Part shown: piece after piece, positions 52,576 to 60,949 of the stretch
Layout of the letters: every line of letters begins with the position of its first letter
Numbering within the stretch: the stretch's first letter is position 1
Source: Gammaproteobacteria bacterium
GTDB lineage: Bacteria; Pseudomonadota; Gammaproteobacteria; Pseudomonadales; Azotimanducaceae
Direction of reading: 5' to 3'
DNA length: 64,000 nucleotides
Assembly: GCA_026707735.1 (NCBI GenBank)
Contig: JAPOWH010000010.1
Span: 124,001-188,000 of the forward strand
Program-made: the position numbers and the translations under genes
The notes under the pieces: generated by a model
What the model was told of the DNA's origin: nothing
The model's database searches: none
Seen by the model: only the letters and a program-made list of their open reading frames with translations

Positions 52576-54417
52576 ATGACACGATCCTTTGAGAAAACGT
52601 TGCAGGGCGGTCGAGACTACCTGATAGGAATCGCCATCGGCATAGTCGTCGCTACTGTGGCGATCGTTACCTACATTGCGTTGGAATCCACGCCGGAGGA
52701 AGACAGCAATGCCAATTTTCCACTGGTTTCCGCCCAAGGTCTGCTCGACGAATCTCAAGCTGTTTCCGAGTCCACTGAACACGATGACGCTGAGTTCGAC
52801 GATCTGAACCAGCTGCATGATCCAGAAAGTGCGTTCTCCACGACGGCGGCATTGCACCGGAGAGTTGCGAAGCTGAGCGCAGAGGAGTTGAGCAGCCACT
52901 TGAAGCAATCTTCAAGTCTCGCGAACACAAATTCTCGCGAACAAACGCAGGAAATGATTGGTGGCAAACTTGCGTCAATCAGTCCTCGCTTGGCGTTTAC
53001 TAAGATCGATGATCTTCCCCCGCTGCAGCAATTTCCATATGTGAGAGGAGTATTCAGAGAGTGGGCCTTCATGCAACTGGATGATGCAATCGAGTATGCA
53101 CACGAATTGGAGAGCGGCAATAGATCGGCTGCCGCGCAGGCAATACTGAGTGCACGAAGTGACTTGCCTAGCAGTGTGCGTCGGGAGATTGCTCAACGTC
53201 TTGGAGGACATGTGGATTCGATGCGGATGGCAATCGGAGAAGCAGCCGCCCACAACATCGACGATCCGGGACGGGCTTGGGGGTTGCTGGTAAGCGACGA
53301 CCTCAATGACACATATCAGCTTGAAGAACTCATCCGAATCGCGGAATTGTGGGTCGAACAAGAGGGGATCGAGATTCTTACCCGTCTCTATCCGGACGAC
53401 GGCAGTCGATACAATTCGAGCCAGGCCGTGACAGACAACGTTGTAGCCGCAGTAAGCGCGCACGATCCCGAAGCCGCTTTCGAATACGTGCAGGGCCTGT
53501 CGGGTCTCGACCGCTACAAATTGTCAACGATCCTGGCGACTTGGGCGAGAACCAATCCCAACGCTGCGATCTCTGCGCTCTCAAAGCTGGACCTCGACAT
53601 CAGCAGCGACTCAATCCAAAACGGATTCATAAGGTTATGGGTCGAGCAAGACCTGCACGGAGCTCTTCAAAGCGTTGAGCTATTCCCGAAGCCGATGCAG
53701 TTGAAGGTCGCGGAAGCCGCCATAGGAGTCGCTGCCCGAACTTCGCCGAGCGCGGCTGTGAAGCTGCTCGAGGACATGGGCGACATTGTTGAAGACACCT
53801 CCAGCATCGAGAATGTTCTGGTGCGGCATTGGGCACCAATTGATCCCAAGGCTGCGCTCGAATGGGTGCAGGATGAGTCTAGATTGAACAGTCCGCGTCG
53901 GTCGGATATGATCCAAACCGTTGTCCGGGAACTAACGAGAGTTGATCCCATCAAGGCATTCAACGTGGCATTGGAGCAGCCCACGAGAGGGAAGGTTCGC
54001 GGCGGGATGGAAGCAGACGTCATACGTGATCTATGCTTTGCCGGAAGCGTGGACGTGGCAATCGAACTAATGCCAAGAGTGCGGGAAGAATCCAAGAGTC
54101 GGGTGTATTCCAGCATTGGATCGGGATTAGCGAGGACAGACCAAGTCAAGCGTGCTATGTCGCTCGGTGAGGAACTTCCAGAGTCGTATCGACCTCACTA
54201 TTTCGGATCAGTCGCTTCCGGATGGGCTAGAAGTGACCCGCTGCAAATGCTTGAGGAGCTTCCCCGTGTTCCTGACGATTTGAAGTCAAGCATGGCGAAG
54301 GAACTTGCAGAAGCTAACAAGTTCGAACCTGTCCTCACAGATGAGCAAATGGAGCGCGTCAAGACCTTCTTGAATGAGGAGGATGCCAAGTCGATTGAAT
54401 TTTGGGAGAGCCTATAG
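52576..54417 (+). CDS. membrane-anchored helical-repeat protein, paralogue 3
   Basis: A protein of 613 residues and the tandem sister of the preceding gene. The anchor is YLIGIAIGIVVATVAIVTYIA near residue 15-35, followed by an acidic linker. Repeats from about 85 include GKLASISPRLAFTKI, AVSAHDPEAAFEYVQ, ATWARTNPNAAISAL, RLWVEQDLHGALQSV and RHWAPIDPKAALEWV. The RSDLPSSVRREIAQRLGG segment matches RSDLSDSRRREIASQFG of paralogue 2, showing recent duplication. The C-terminus LTDEQMERVKTFLNEEDAKSI is the family's ending. I use the ATG at 52576. Confidence 0.85.
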   Translation: MTRSFEKTLQGGRDYLIGIAIGIVVATVAIVTYIALESTPEEDSNANFPLVSAQGLLDESQAVSESTEHDDAEFDDLNQLHDPESAFSTTAALHRRVAKLSAEELSSHLKQSSSLANTNSREQTQEMIGGKLASISPRLAFTKIDDLPPLQQFPYVRGVFREWAFMQLDDAIEYAHELESGNRSAAAQAILSARSDLPSSVRREIAQRLGGHVDSMRMAIGEAAAHNIDDPGRAWGLLVSDDLNDTYQLEELIRIAELWVEQEGIEILTRLYPDDGSRYNSSQAVTDNVVAAVSAHDPEAAFEYVQGLSGLDRYKLSTILATWARTNPNAAISALSKLDLDISSDSIQNGFIRLWVEQDLHGALQSVELFPKPMQLKVAEAAIGVAARTSPSAAVKLLEDMGDIVEDTSSIENVLVRHWAPIDPKAALEWVQDESRLNSPRRSDMIQTVVRELTRVDPIKAFNVALEQPTRGKVRGGMEADVIRDLCFAGSVDVAIELMPRVREESKSRVYSSIGSGLARTDQVKRAMSLGEELPESYRPHYFGSVASGWARSDPLQMLEELPRVPDDLKSSMAKELAEANKFEPVLTDEQMERVKTFLNEEDAKSIEFWESL

Positions 54418-54721
54418 GAGCGCTTGACCTTCCAAATTGTATGCCCCTGCAACTTGCTTGGATCTACTAGGCGGGTCACGTCCTCAGTCCACAAAGTCTT
54501 AGTTGCAATTCAATAGAACTTGGTATTGCAATCGCGAATAAAAGCGCGAAATCGAGGGGTGGTGTGGATTGAGTGTTCTTCGAGCGCAAGCCAATTTCAG
54601 CCCAAATGGGTAATGAATTTTTTTGAGTAAGATGGTTTAGTAAGACATTTTTGGATCGTAGACTGCTGTGTGGCGATTAAGACCGTTTGCTCGATGAGGA
54701 GACATCACTTGGAGTTCCCCC
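54418..54721. other. intergenic region between repeat gene 3 and DUF4143 ATPase
   Basis: These 304 bases lie between convergent genes. The middle (about 54520-54680) is richer in A and T than its surroundings, but I see no hairpin with a T-run and no gene. Confidence 0.4.
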
Positions 54722-55942
54722 TCACAGTTGCGAGTAGGGTAATGCAGTTATCTCATCGCCTAGCGACAGTCGAGCCTCCCCAGGATGGACGAGGTAACCC
54801 TTAGATGTTCGAATTGGCAAGTCCCGCTGAAATTTCTTGATGCTGGAGACCATGGCTCGGCGCGGAGTTGCGGACAGCTTAACTTCTATAGGCACAAGGT
54901 GCGTACCGGAATCTACTATGAAATCTACCTCTGTTCCTGCTGTTGTACGCCAGAAGTACACTAGGGGATAGCTACCACGATGGGTGATTGTGCGCATGAG
55001 TTCTGCTAATACAGCTGTCTCAAGAATCGCGCTCCCCATTGGCCCCGCAAAAGCGTGCTCCGGCTCTTTCAAGCCTGTCAAGAAACATAGTGTGCCGACG
55101 TCAGAGAAATAGACCTTTGGCGTTTTTGCGAGTCTCTTTCCCACATTTGCAAAGTAGGGTCGCAGAATCGTTATTTGATAGCTGGCTTCGAGTACAGACA
55201 ACCACGCCTTTATTGAGTTCACTGCTAGGCCGAGGTCACGTGAAATTTCAGTTAGATTTAGCAGTTGAGCATTTCTCGCAGCTAGGAGTCGGAGAAAGTT
55301 CTGAAATTGAGTGAGATCTCCTACTTGCCGTAGTGTCCGGACATCACGTTCTAGGTACGTCTGAATGTAGCTCGAATGCCAAGCCTGGACATCGCGTTCA
55401 GGTTGGCTAGCAAGCTCGGGATAGCCTCCGCGAAGAAATCCGTTCCACAATTCAAGGTGGTTTTGTTGTGGTTGAATTGACTCGCTCGCGTTGCCTTCCC
55501 AAGCGAACGGAAGTAGTGGGGATCCATCAATTTCGCGTCGGGACAGCGGTAGCAAGCGAAGAACAGCTGCTCGACCAGCAAGCGATTCGGTGACTCTTTC
55601 GGATAGAAGAATGTTTTGTGATCCGGAGAGAATGTATTGTCCAGCAAGAGTTCGATTGCGGTCGATGTTGGCTCGTATATATGGGAGAAGGTCGGGAGCG
55701 TATTGAATCTCATCCAAAATTAGCGGAGCAGGATAGGAGTGTAGAAATCCTCGGGGATCCTCAAACGCAAAGTTTTGCACATCGGGCAGGTCAAGTGACG
55801 CATAGCGAAATTCAGTTGCGAAAACCTCTCGCAGTAGGGTCGTTTTGCCAGATTGACGTGGTCCCGTAAGCACTACGGCTGGGAACTCTCGAGCTGCTTT
55901 TACCAATACTGGTTCGAGAGAACGTCTAATATAATGAAGCAT
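54722..55942 (-). CDS. AAA-type ATPase with DUF4143 domain
   Basis: This protein of about 406 residues has an N-terminal P-loop ATPase (Walker A GPRQSGKTTLL, Walker B LILDEIQYAPDLL, sensor ILSGSQNILLSERVTESLAGR) and a C-terminal DUF4143 domain (WRTTAGTEVDFIVD with PIEVKLSA, the nuclease-like DxD-EVK pattern). Such genes are common, accessory and mobile-looking; their cellular role is not settled. I prefer the ATG at 55942; the one at 55963 would place the first codons inside a 49-nt palindrome. No Shine-Dalgarno precedes either start, so translation may be leaderless. Confidence 0.9.
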   Translation of the reverse strand: MLHYIRRSLEPVLVKAAREFPAVVLTGPRQSGKTTLLREVFATEFRYASLDLPDVQNFAFEDPRGFLHSYPAPLILDEIQYAPDLLPYIRANIDRNRTLAGQYILSGSQNILLSERVTESLAGRAAVLRLLPLSRREIDGSPLLPFAWEGNASESIQPQQNHLELWNGFLRGGYPELASQPERDVQAWHSSYIQTYLERDVRTLRQVGDLTQFQNFLRLLAARNAQLLNLTEISRDLGLAVNSIKAWLSVLEASYQITILRPYFANVGKRLAKTPKVYFSDVGTLCFLTGLKEPEHAFAGPMGSAILETAVLAELMRTITHRGSYPLVYFWRTTAGTEVDFIVDSGTHLVPIEVKLSATPRRAMVSSIKKFQRDLPIRTSKGYLVHPGEARLSLGDEITALPYSQL

Positions 55943-55990
55943 CAAAAAGTCGATATTATGCATTTTAAATGCATAATATCGACTTTTTGA
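55942..55990. repeat. perfect 49-nt palindrome at the 5' end of the DUF4143 ATPase gene
   Basis: Arms 55942-55965 and 55967-55990 are complementary at all 24 positions with one central base (55966). The right arm contains TGCATAATATCGACTTTTTG. The palindrome begins exactly at the first base of the ATPase start codon at 55942. It could be a dimer or tetramer operator for autoregulation, a two-way promoter (each arm contains an ATAATAT box), an mRNA hairpin, or the trace of a mobile element. No such structure occurs elsewhere in the window. Confidence 0.9.
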
Positions 55991-56109
55991 CTGCCAACAA
56001 ACCGATTCCGAATCCCTAAAGCGCTAGAGTTCGCCCGTAAATGGTGCGGGCGGACAATCGCATTTCTGATACCTCTAGCGACAACAAGGCCAATGAATGC
56101 GATAAACGA

Positions 56110-56772
56110 TTAGTTTCCAACCGTCGTTCTGCCGGTGCCAATTAATCGATCAAGAATGGATGTAAGACGTATACGTTCCCGCATCGCCAACGGCGCTTTT
56201 AGTGCTGCTTCAAGTGTTGCCAATGCTGGACCCTGATCGTAGTAGAGCCGGAACAGATCGATCACGGAGATGCAGGGCTCGCGCTCGTATGGAATGTGAA
56301 TGACCTCTGAATTGGCAACGAGATTTCCTACGCGAATCACACGACAATAGAAACCCGGTCGTTCGGCTCTCCTGAACAGCACCGGAAAGTGTTTGTCTCC
56401 CATTCGCTCGCCCAACGTCGCGCAAGGTATGCGTGGCGCAGTAACCTCGAGTACAACATCGTCCGCGATCACAAACTGATCGCCGATGTGAACCTCTCTG
56501 CTAGAGAGATCTGAAATGGTCAGGTTGTCGCCGAAGGTACCGGGTTCAAGCTCAATGTTTAACTCGCTTTGCCACCACTGATAGTCTTTGGCTCCATAGA
56601 CGTAGACGGCCTGATCGGGTCCGCCATGATGTCGCGAATCGCTGACAACGTCCCCTACGATGCCAGTCTTGGATAATTCTTGAGCTCCATGCATTGGGCG
56701 TTTGTAGATTCCTGAAACACTTTTTCCAACGACGCGTTCTGTTCCGATGTTGACGCTAGTGAGAGTAAGCAT
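56110..56772 (-). CDS. MOSC domain protein (YiiM-like)
   Basis: A 220-residue MOSC-domain protein. MOSC proteins bind a molybdenum cofactor and handle sulfur through a conserved Cys, here in TAPRIPCATLGERMG. Also visible are VGDVVSDSRHHGGPDQAVYVYG, EPGTFGDNLT and the C-terminal helices LEAALKAPLAMRERI, which YiiM has in addition to the core. YiiM of E. coli takes part in reduction of N-hydroxylated bases; that role is possible here. No molybdenum enzymes are adjacent. Confidence 0.88.
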   Translation of the reverse strand: MLTLTSVNIGTERVVGKSVSGIYKRPMHGAQELSKTGIVGDVVSDSRHHGGPDQAVYVYGAKDYQWWQSELNIELEPGTFGDNLTISDLSSREVHIGDQFVIADDVVLEVTAPRIPCATLGERMGDKHFPVLFRRAERPGFYCRVIRVGNLVANSEVIHIPYEREPCISVIDLFRLYYDQGPALATLEAALKAPLAMRERIRLTSILDRLIGTGRTTVGN

Positions 56773-56824
56773 GCTCCGGTCAGGCCTTAAATGCTGAACG
56801 AATTGCTACGGTCGATGCCCGTCG

Positions 56825-57547
56825 TCAACTCGTTGGCGTGTGCGCGTGAAGAAACGACTGAACTTGCTCGATTGTGTTGTCCGTTGAGGGATTCTTCCAC
56901 TTCTCAATCAATTTTGCATTGGGCGATAAATCCGCAATTTCTCGGGAAACGCTTTCCGGATGATAGGGGTCCGAGCCCATCAATATCAGTAGAGGTGTCT
57001 GACACTCCTTAACAAATTGGCGTGACGTGTTGTAAAGGAACCGCTGATTGAACATGTTTGCGCGGAAGCTCTCCCAATCGAGTTGAGATGCTTCGGGATG
57101 ATCCCCCTTTATCGCGTCGGCCCATGCGTCAAACATCGAGTAGAACAGGTCGCGGTTGTCTTCCTCGCCTATTGGTTGTTGAAGTACGGCTGAGCAAACC
57201 CGTTCCGGCGCGGATTGAATTACGCCCAAGCAATAGGGGCCGCCAATGCAACCTCCTAGTAGATGTGTTTTCTCAATGTTCAGGTGGTCCAACAATGCTA
57301 TGTGATCTTTCGTGTAGTCGGACCAACCGCTAGCTGCGCTGACTGGCGCTCTAGACGAACCGGCGTTTCGCTGGTCCATCGCAATGACCATGAAGCTGGG
57401 CGACAGGTCTTCTATGGGATTCCATTCGCTGCCCTGCCAAAACGAAATCGCAGACCTCATTCCTCCAGGTGCGAAGAGAAGAATTGGGAATCCATCTCCA
57501 TAGATCTCGTAGTGAATGGCTACCTTGCCGTAATTTAGAGTTGGCAT
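56825..57547 (-). CDS. alpha/beta hydrolase fold protein with Cys in the nucleophile elbow
   Basis: A protein of 240 residues with the alpha/beta hydrolase core: oxyanion segment LLFAPGGMRS, MDQRNAGSS, nucleophile elbow LLGGCIGGPY and strand-turn LLILMGSDPYHPE. The nucleophile position is Cys100 (GxCxG) rather than Ser, as in dienelactone hydrolases. Where most of the family have GH-x4-E (the catalytic His), the equivalent segment reads STDNTIEQ, without His. The protein may therefore use a different mechanism or be non-hydrolytic. Substrate unknown. It lies 52 bases upstream of the MOSC gene on the same strand. Confidence 0.82.
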   Translation of the reverse strand: MPTLNYGKVAIHYEIYGDGFPILLFAPGGMRSAISFWQGSEWNPIEDLSPSFMVIAMDQRNAGSSRAPVSAASGWSDYTKDHIALLDHLNIEKTHLLGGCIGGPYCLGVIQSAPERVCSAVLQQPIGEEDNRDLFYSMFDAWADAIKGDHPEASQLDWESFRANMFNQRFLYNTSRQFVKECQTPLLILMGSDPYHPESVSREIADLSPNAKLIEKWKNPSTDNTIEQVQSFLHAHTPTS

Positions 57548-57631
57548 AGGATCTCCATAGCTAAGCCTGCATTTTGCTCCATCTTAGCCTGATGAAAGCA
57601 ACTTCGTATTGAATTCGTCATGATGTCACTC

Positions 57632-57904
57632 TCAAGTTGGTGGCGCCACATAACCGCTGGGTTTATCGACTTCCTCATTGTTGAAGAACTTTTTCATTTG
57701 ATCCATCAAATAGCGTCGGGCGTCCAGATCTTGAAGCGAGAGGTGGTGCTCGTTGATTAGCATCTTCTGAAGCTCTTGCCATTCGGTCCAAGCCTGCACT
57801 GACACGTTCTCGAATATGTCTTGACCCAATGGACCTGGGATCGGAGGGTTTTCGAACCCAGGGAGATCTTTACCAAATTTGCGACAGAATACAGTGCGTG
57901 CCAA
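57632..57904 (-). CDS. yggX: Fe(2+)-trafficking protein YggX
   Basis: A small cytoplasmic protein of 90 residues linked to protection of iron-sulfur proteins and to iron trafficking. The whole sequence fits the family: MARTVFCRKFGKDLPGFE with the conserved Cys7, LGQDIFENVSVQAWTEW, HHLSLQDLDARRYLM and a C-terminal EEVDKPSGYVAP. It starts 2 bases after mutY, the classical mutY-yggX pair. Confidence 0.97.
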   Translation of the reverse strand: MARTVFCRKFGKDLPGFENPPIPGPLGQDIFENVSVQAWTEWQELQKMLINEHHLSLQDLDARRYLMDQMKKFFNNEEVDKPSGYVAPPT

Positions 57905-57906
57905 TG

Positions 57907-58962
57907 CTATTCCACGATTCCTTTTGCCAAGTCTATTCGTTTTTTCGTTTTAACCGACATGCCAAGCGGAGTCTGGCTATCGTTCTTGTACCAGCGCGTG
58001 TTTCTTGGCGATCCAATTGTGCTTGCTTCAACACTATATCGTGCTAACGTTGAATCCTCCGTAACACGTTGATTTGAAATCGTATAGGGATCTATGATTG
58101 GGCCTTTGCGGATCTGCACGCACTCCAACGGGAGTTCAAGCTTCGCAAGCACCGTCTCCACGCTTGAGTTCTCTGGCAGGCTAGGCATCTCCCAGAGTCG
58201 CGCATACATACCTGATTCGCCACGCTGCTGTAGTAGGCAAGAACCAGAGGCATCAAGAATTATCAACGGTCGTTTCGTCACTTCGACCGCTTTGGAGGAA
58301 GAACGACGTGGATACAAATGCACTTCACCATGCAAGTGCGCTTTACACCGAATTCGCAATGGACAAATGTCACAGTTTGGATTGGAACGCACGCATTGTT
58401 TCGTTCCAAAGTCCATGATCGCTTGTGTGTATTGCCTTGAATCAGAACTGGGAGTGTGCTGTATTGCGAGGTCCCAGAGTCGGGAGTCGGCAATTCTGGA
58501 TTCTGCTGGACCGTTGACTGCATGAAACCTTGCCAATATGCGACGCACGTTTGCATCGAGAATTGGCGCCGAGACGGCGAATGCGCAGGAGAGGATTGCT
58601 CCAGCTGTGGACCGCCCTATGCCCGGCAGCGAGCACAAGTCTTCCAACGAAGGTGGGATTGTGCCGCTAAATCGGTCTACGATTTGCCGGGCCGCCTTGT
58701 GCATATTGCGAGCGCGACGATAGTAGCCAAGTCCAGTCCATGCATGGAGAACATCGTTCTCGGTCGAGTTGGCCAGTGCTTGAACTGTAGGGAAACGTTT
58801 TAGAAACCGATCGTAGTGGGCGACAACCGTGGTGGCTTGAGTTTGCTGCAGCATGACTTCCGCCACCCACACACGATAGGGAGTTCTATTGGATTGCCAG
58901 GGCAAATGTGTGCGACCGTTGGTCCGAGCCCATTTCAATATTCTTGAAGCGAACCAGTCCAA
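57907..58962 (-). CDS. mutY: adenine DNA glycosylase MutY
   Basis: MutY removes adenine mispaired with 8-oxoguanine. It has 351 residues and starts at TTG. The catalytic Glu lies in AEVMLQQTQ, and the catalytic Asp in PILDANVRRILAR. The HhH motif is LPGIGRSTAGAI, and the four Cys of the iron-sulfur cluster are in QCVRSNPNCDICPLRIRC. The C-terminal Nudix-like domain that recognises 8-oxoG is present. It is followed at once by yggX. Confidence 0.96.
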   Translation of the reverse strand: MDWFASRILKWARTNGRTHLPWQSNRTPYRVWVAEVMLQQTQATTVVAHYDRFLKRFPTVQALANSTENDVLHAWTGLGYYRRARNMHKAARQIVDRFSGTIPPSLEDLCSLPGIGRSTAGAILSCAFAVSAPILDANVRRILARFHAVNGPAESRIADSRLWDLAIQHTPSSDSRQYTQAIMDFGTKQCVRSNPNCDICPLRIRCKAHLHGEVHLYPRRSSSKAVEVTKRPLIILDASGSCLLQQRGESGMYARLWEMPSLPENSSVETVLAKLELPLECVQIRKGPIIDPYTISNQRVTEDSTLARYSVEASTIGSPRNTRWYKNDSQTPLGMSVKTKKRIDLAKGIVE

Positions 58963-59045
58963 TCGACTTCCATTCTGCGCAGCACTTTTTCAAGAGTGTA
59001 GGATAGCCAATGTAAGAAGTATGGCTAGGCATGGGACATGTTCTG

Positions 59046-59441
59046 ATGACCGATGTAGAACAGTGGGACCCTCGTTCCATCTCTCTTGGTGACAATCATC
59101 GCGCTATTTTGAGCAACGCGTGGCGAGAGCGCACCGGGATGAAGTTGCCTCTGACTCAGGAGGATCTAGAAACAATGCGTGTCGCCTTGATGGCCAAGGC
59201 AGGTGACTGGAAACAGTTCGCTGAACCCGCCGATGACAATACCATCATCAATTGGATCAAAGTGTTGGTTCTGTGTGAAGAGCAATATTCGGGGTTTGAT
59301 TGCGGTGCAAAATCACCTGTGATTCCCTTGGTAGGTGTCCTACGCCAGCGCGGAACCTATTCACGGGAAATCACCAGCTGGATAAAGGAAAATTCTTCCA
59401 ATCGCTTCTTGCCTTACGGAAGCCTTCTCGACAGACTGTAG
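59046..59441 (+). CDS. hypothetical cytoplasmic protein upstream of hisB
   Basis: I do not recognise this protein of about 131 residues. It opens MTDVEQWDPRSISLGDNHRAIL, is mostly helical and soluble, and contains VLVLCEEQYSGFDCGAKSPVI near the middle and FLPYGSLLDRL at the end. No signal peptide or membrane helix. It is divergent from mutY and precedes hisB by 81 bases. The regular composition supports a real gene. An upstream ATG at 59031 is also possible. Confidence 0.68.
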   Translation: MTDVEQWDPRSISLGDNHRAILSNAWRERTGMKLPLTQEDLETMRVALMAKAGDWKQFAEPADDNTIINWIKVLVLCEEQYSGFDCGAKSPVIPLVGVLRQRGTYSREITSWIKENSSNRFLPYGSLLDRL

Positions 59442-59522
59442 TTGCCGGGAGCTAAACGTGACGTGCTGTCACCTTGAAATGCGAATTGTAAAATCCGCGC
59501 ACTTAGCTTAGGAAATGCCGTT

Positions 59523-60116
59523 GTGTCTGGGGATCGGACAAGTTCTATTACGCGCCAAACACTCGAGACCGAAATCTCTGTGACTTTGGACTTGGATGGA
59601 TCGGGACAATCCGACTGTTCGACTGGATTGCCTTTCTTCGATCACATGCTAGATCAGTTCGCTCGTCATGGCATGCTTGATCTAAAAATCAAGGCGCTCG
59701 GTGACCTAGTTGTAGATGCACACCACACTGTAGAAGACGTGGGAATCTCCATTGGGCAAGCTCTTGCTCAAGCTCTTGGCGACAAGGAGGGATTGACTCG
59801 GTTCGGCCACGCATATGTGCCGCTTGACGAGTCGCTGTCAAGGGTTGTAGTCGACTTTTGCGGCAGGCCGTCATTGACCTACAACGTTCAATTCACCCGT
59901 CCCCGAATTGGCGACTTTGATGTCGATTTGCTGCGTGAGTTTTTTCAAGGATTCGTCAATCATAGTTTTGTCGGTTTGCACGTCGACAATTTGCGTGGAC
60001 GCAATGCACACCATCAGGCTGAGTCAATATTCAAAGCATTTGGCCGAGCGATTCGCATGGCCATAGCTGTAGACAACGGGGTGTCTGGGATCCCATCCAC
60101 CAAGGGTGTGATCTAG
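59523..60116 (+). CDS. hisB: imidazoleglycerol-phosphate dehydratase
   Basis: The histidine-pathway dehydratase, a single-function enzyme of 197 residues (no N-terminal phosphatase part), starting at GTG. Metal-binding histidine-rich motifs are [30 protein letters not shown] and [16 protein letters not shown], all intact. It is followed by hisA after 26 bases, with no hisH between them. Confidence 0.96.
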   Translation: MSGDRTSSITRQTLETEISVTLDLDGSGQSDCSTGLPFFDHMLDQFARHGMLDLKIKALGDLVVDAHHTVEDVGISIGQALAQALGDKEGLTRFGHAYVPLDESLSRVVVDFCGRPSLTYNVQFTRPRIGDFDVDLLREFFQGFVNHSFVGLHVDNLRGRNAHHQAESIFKAFGRAIRMAIAVDNGVSGIPSTKGVI

Positions 60117-60142
60117 TCTTTGCTTGCTGCAGCACTTTCTAC

Positions 60143-60889
60143 ATGCAACTAATTCCAGCAATTGACCTGCACCATGGGAAATGTGTGCGTCTGAAGAAAG
60201 GGGTTTTGGATACAGCTGTCGTCTACGGTGATGACCCCGCAACTGTGGCGGAACATTGGATTGAGTGTGGAGCTAGGCGGTTGCATGTTGTCGACTTGGA
60301 TGGTGCGACAGCTGGTCGGACCTCCAACCTGGATGCCGTTCAAGCGATACTGGAAGTCACAGGGGATGTTCCGGTGCAATTAGGCGGCGGGATCCGAAAG
60401 GAGGAAGATGTTCGTTTGTGGTTGGACCGCGGCATTGCGCAGGTCGTTGTTGGGACTTTCGCATTGGAGCAACGATATAGATTTCAAACTCTTGCCAACG
60501 AACATCCTAGGAAGCTTGCTCTGGCACTCGACATCCGGAATGAGAGTGTGCTCACTCATGGGTGGAATCGCGTTGCTGATGCGACCCTGGACGAGACAAT
60601 CATGGAGTATCTTGCGGTTCCTCTCTTTGCCATTGTTTGTACGGACGTGGAACGCGACGGCATGCAAAACGGGGTCAATTTGGATGCTACGCTCAGAGTG
60701 CTTGCCAGTTCCGACGTTTCAGTGATCGCATCTGGGGGCGTGCGGGACGAACGCGACGTCGAAGCACTAGCTCAAATCGCAGTAAATCAACCGCACCTAA
60801 TGGGGGTCATCTGCGGCACCGCGCTCTACGAAGGCAGTATTGACTTTCGGCGAACCAGCGCAATTCTCGCTTCTCAAGTCGCTAGCTAG
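60143..60889 (+). CDS. hisA: ProFAR isomerase HisA
   Basis: This (beta-alpha)8 barrel enzyme converts ProFAR to PRFAR in histidine biosynthesis. It has 248 residues. IPAIDLHHGKCVRL (catalytic Asp8), VQLGGGIR, CTDVERDGMQNGVN (second catalytic Asp) and VIASGGVRDERDV are conserved. hisF does not follow as it usually does; the next gene is envC on the opposite strand. Confidence 0.96.
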   Translation: MQLIPAIDLHHGKCVRLKKGVLDTAVVYGDDPATVAEHWIECGARRLHVVDLDGATAGRTSNLDAVQAILEVTGDVPVQLGGGIRKEEDVRLWLDRGIAQVVVGTFALEQRYRFQTLANEHPRKLALALDIRNESVLTHGWNRVADATLDETIMEYLAVPLFAIVCTDVERDGMQNGVNLDATLRVLASSDVSVIASGGVRDERDVEALAQIAVNQPHLMGVICGTALYEGSIDFRRTSAILASQVAS

Positions 60890-60949
60890 GTGTCAAGTGC
60901 ACCTCGATTCAGAAAACTAGCGAAGCAAGGAGCCAAGACCCCTTTTTCA

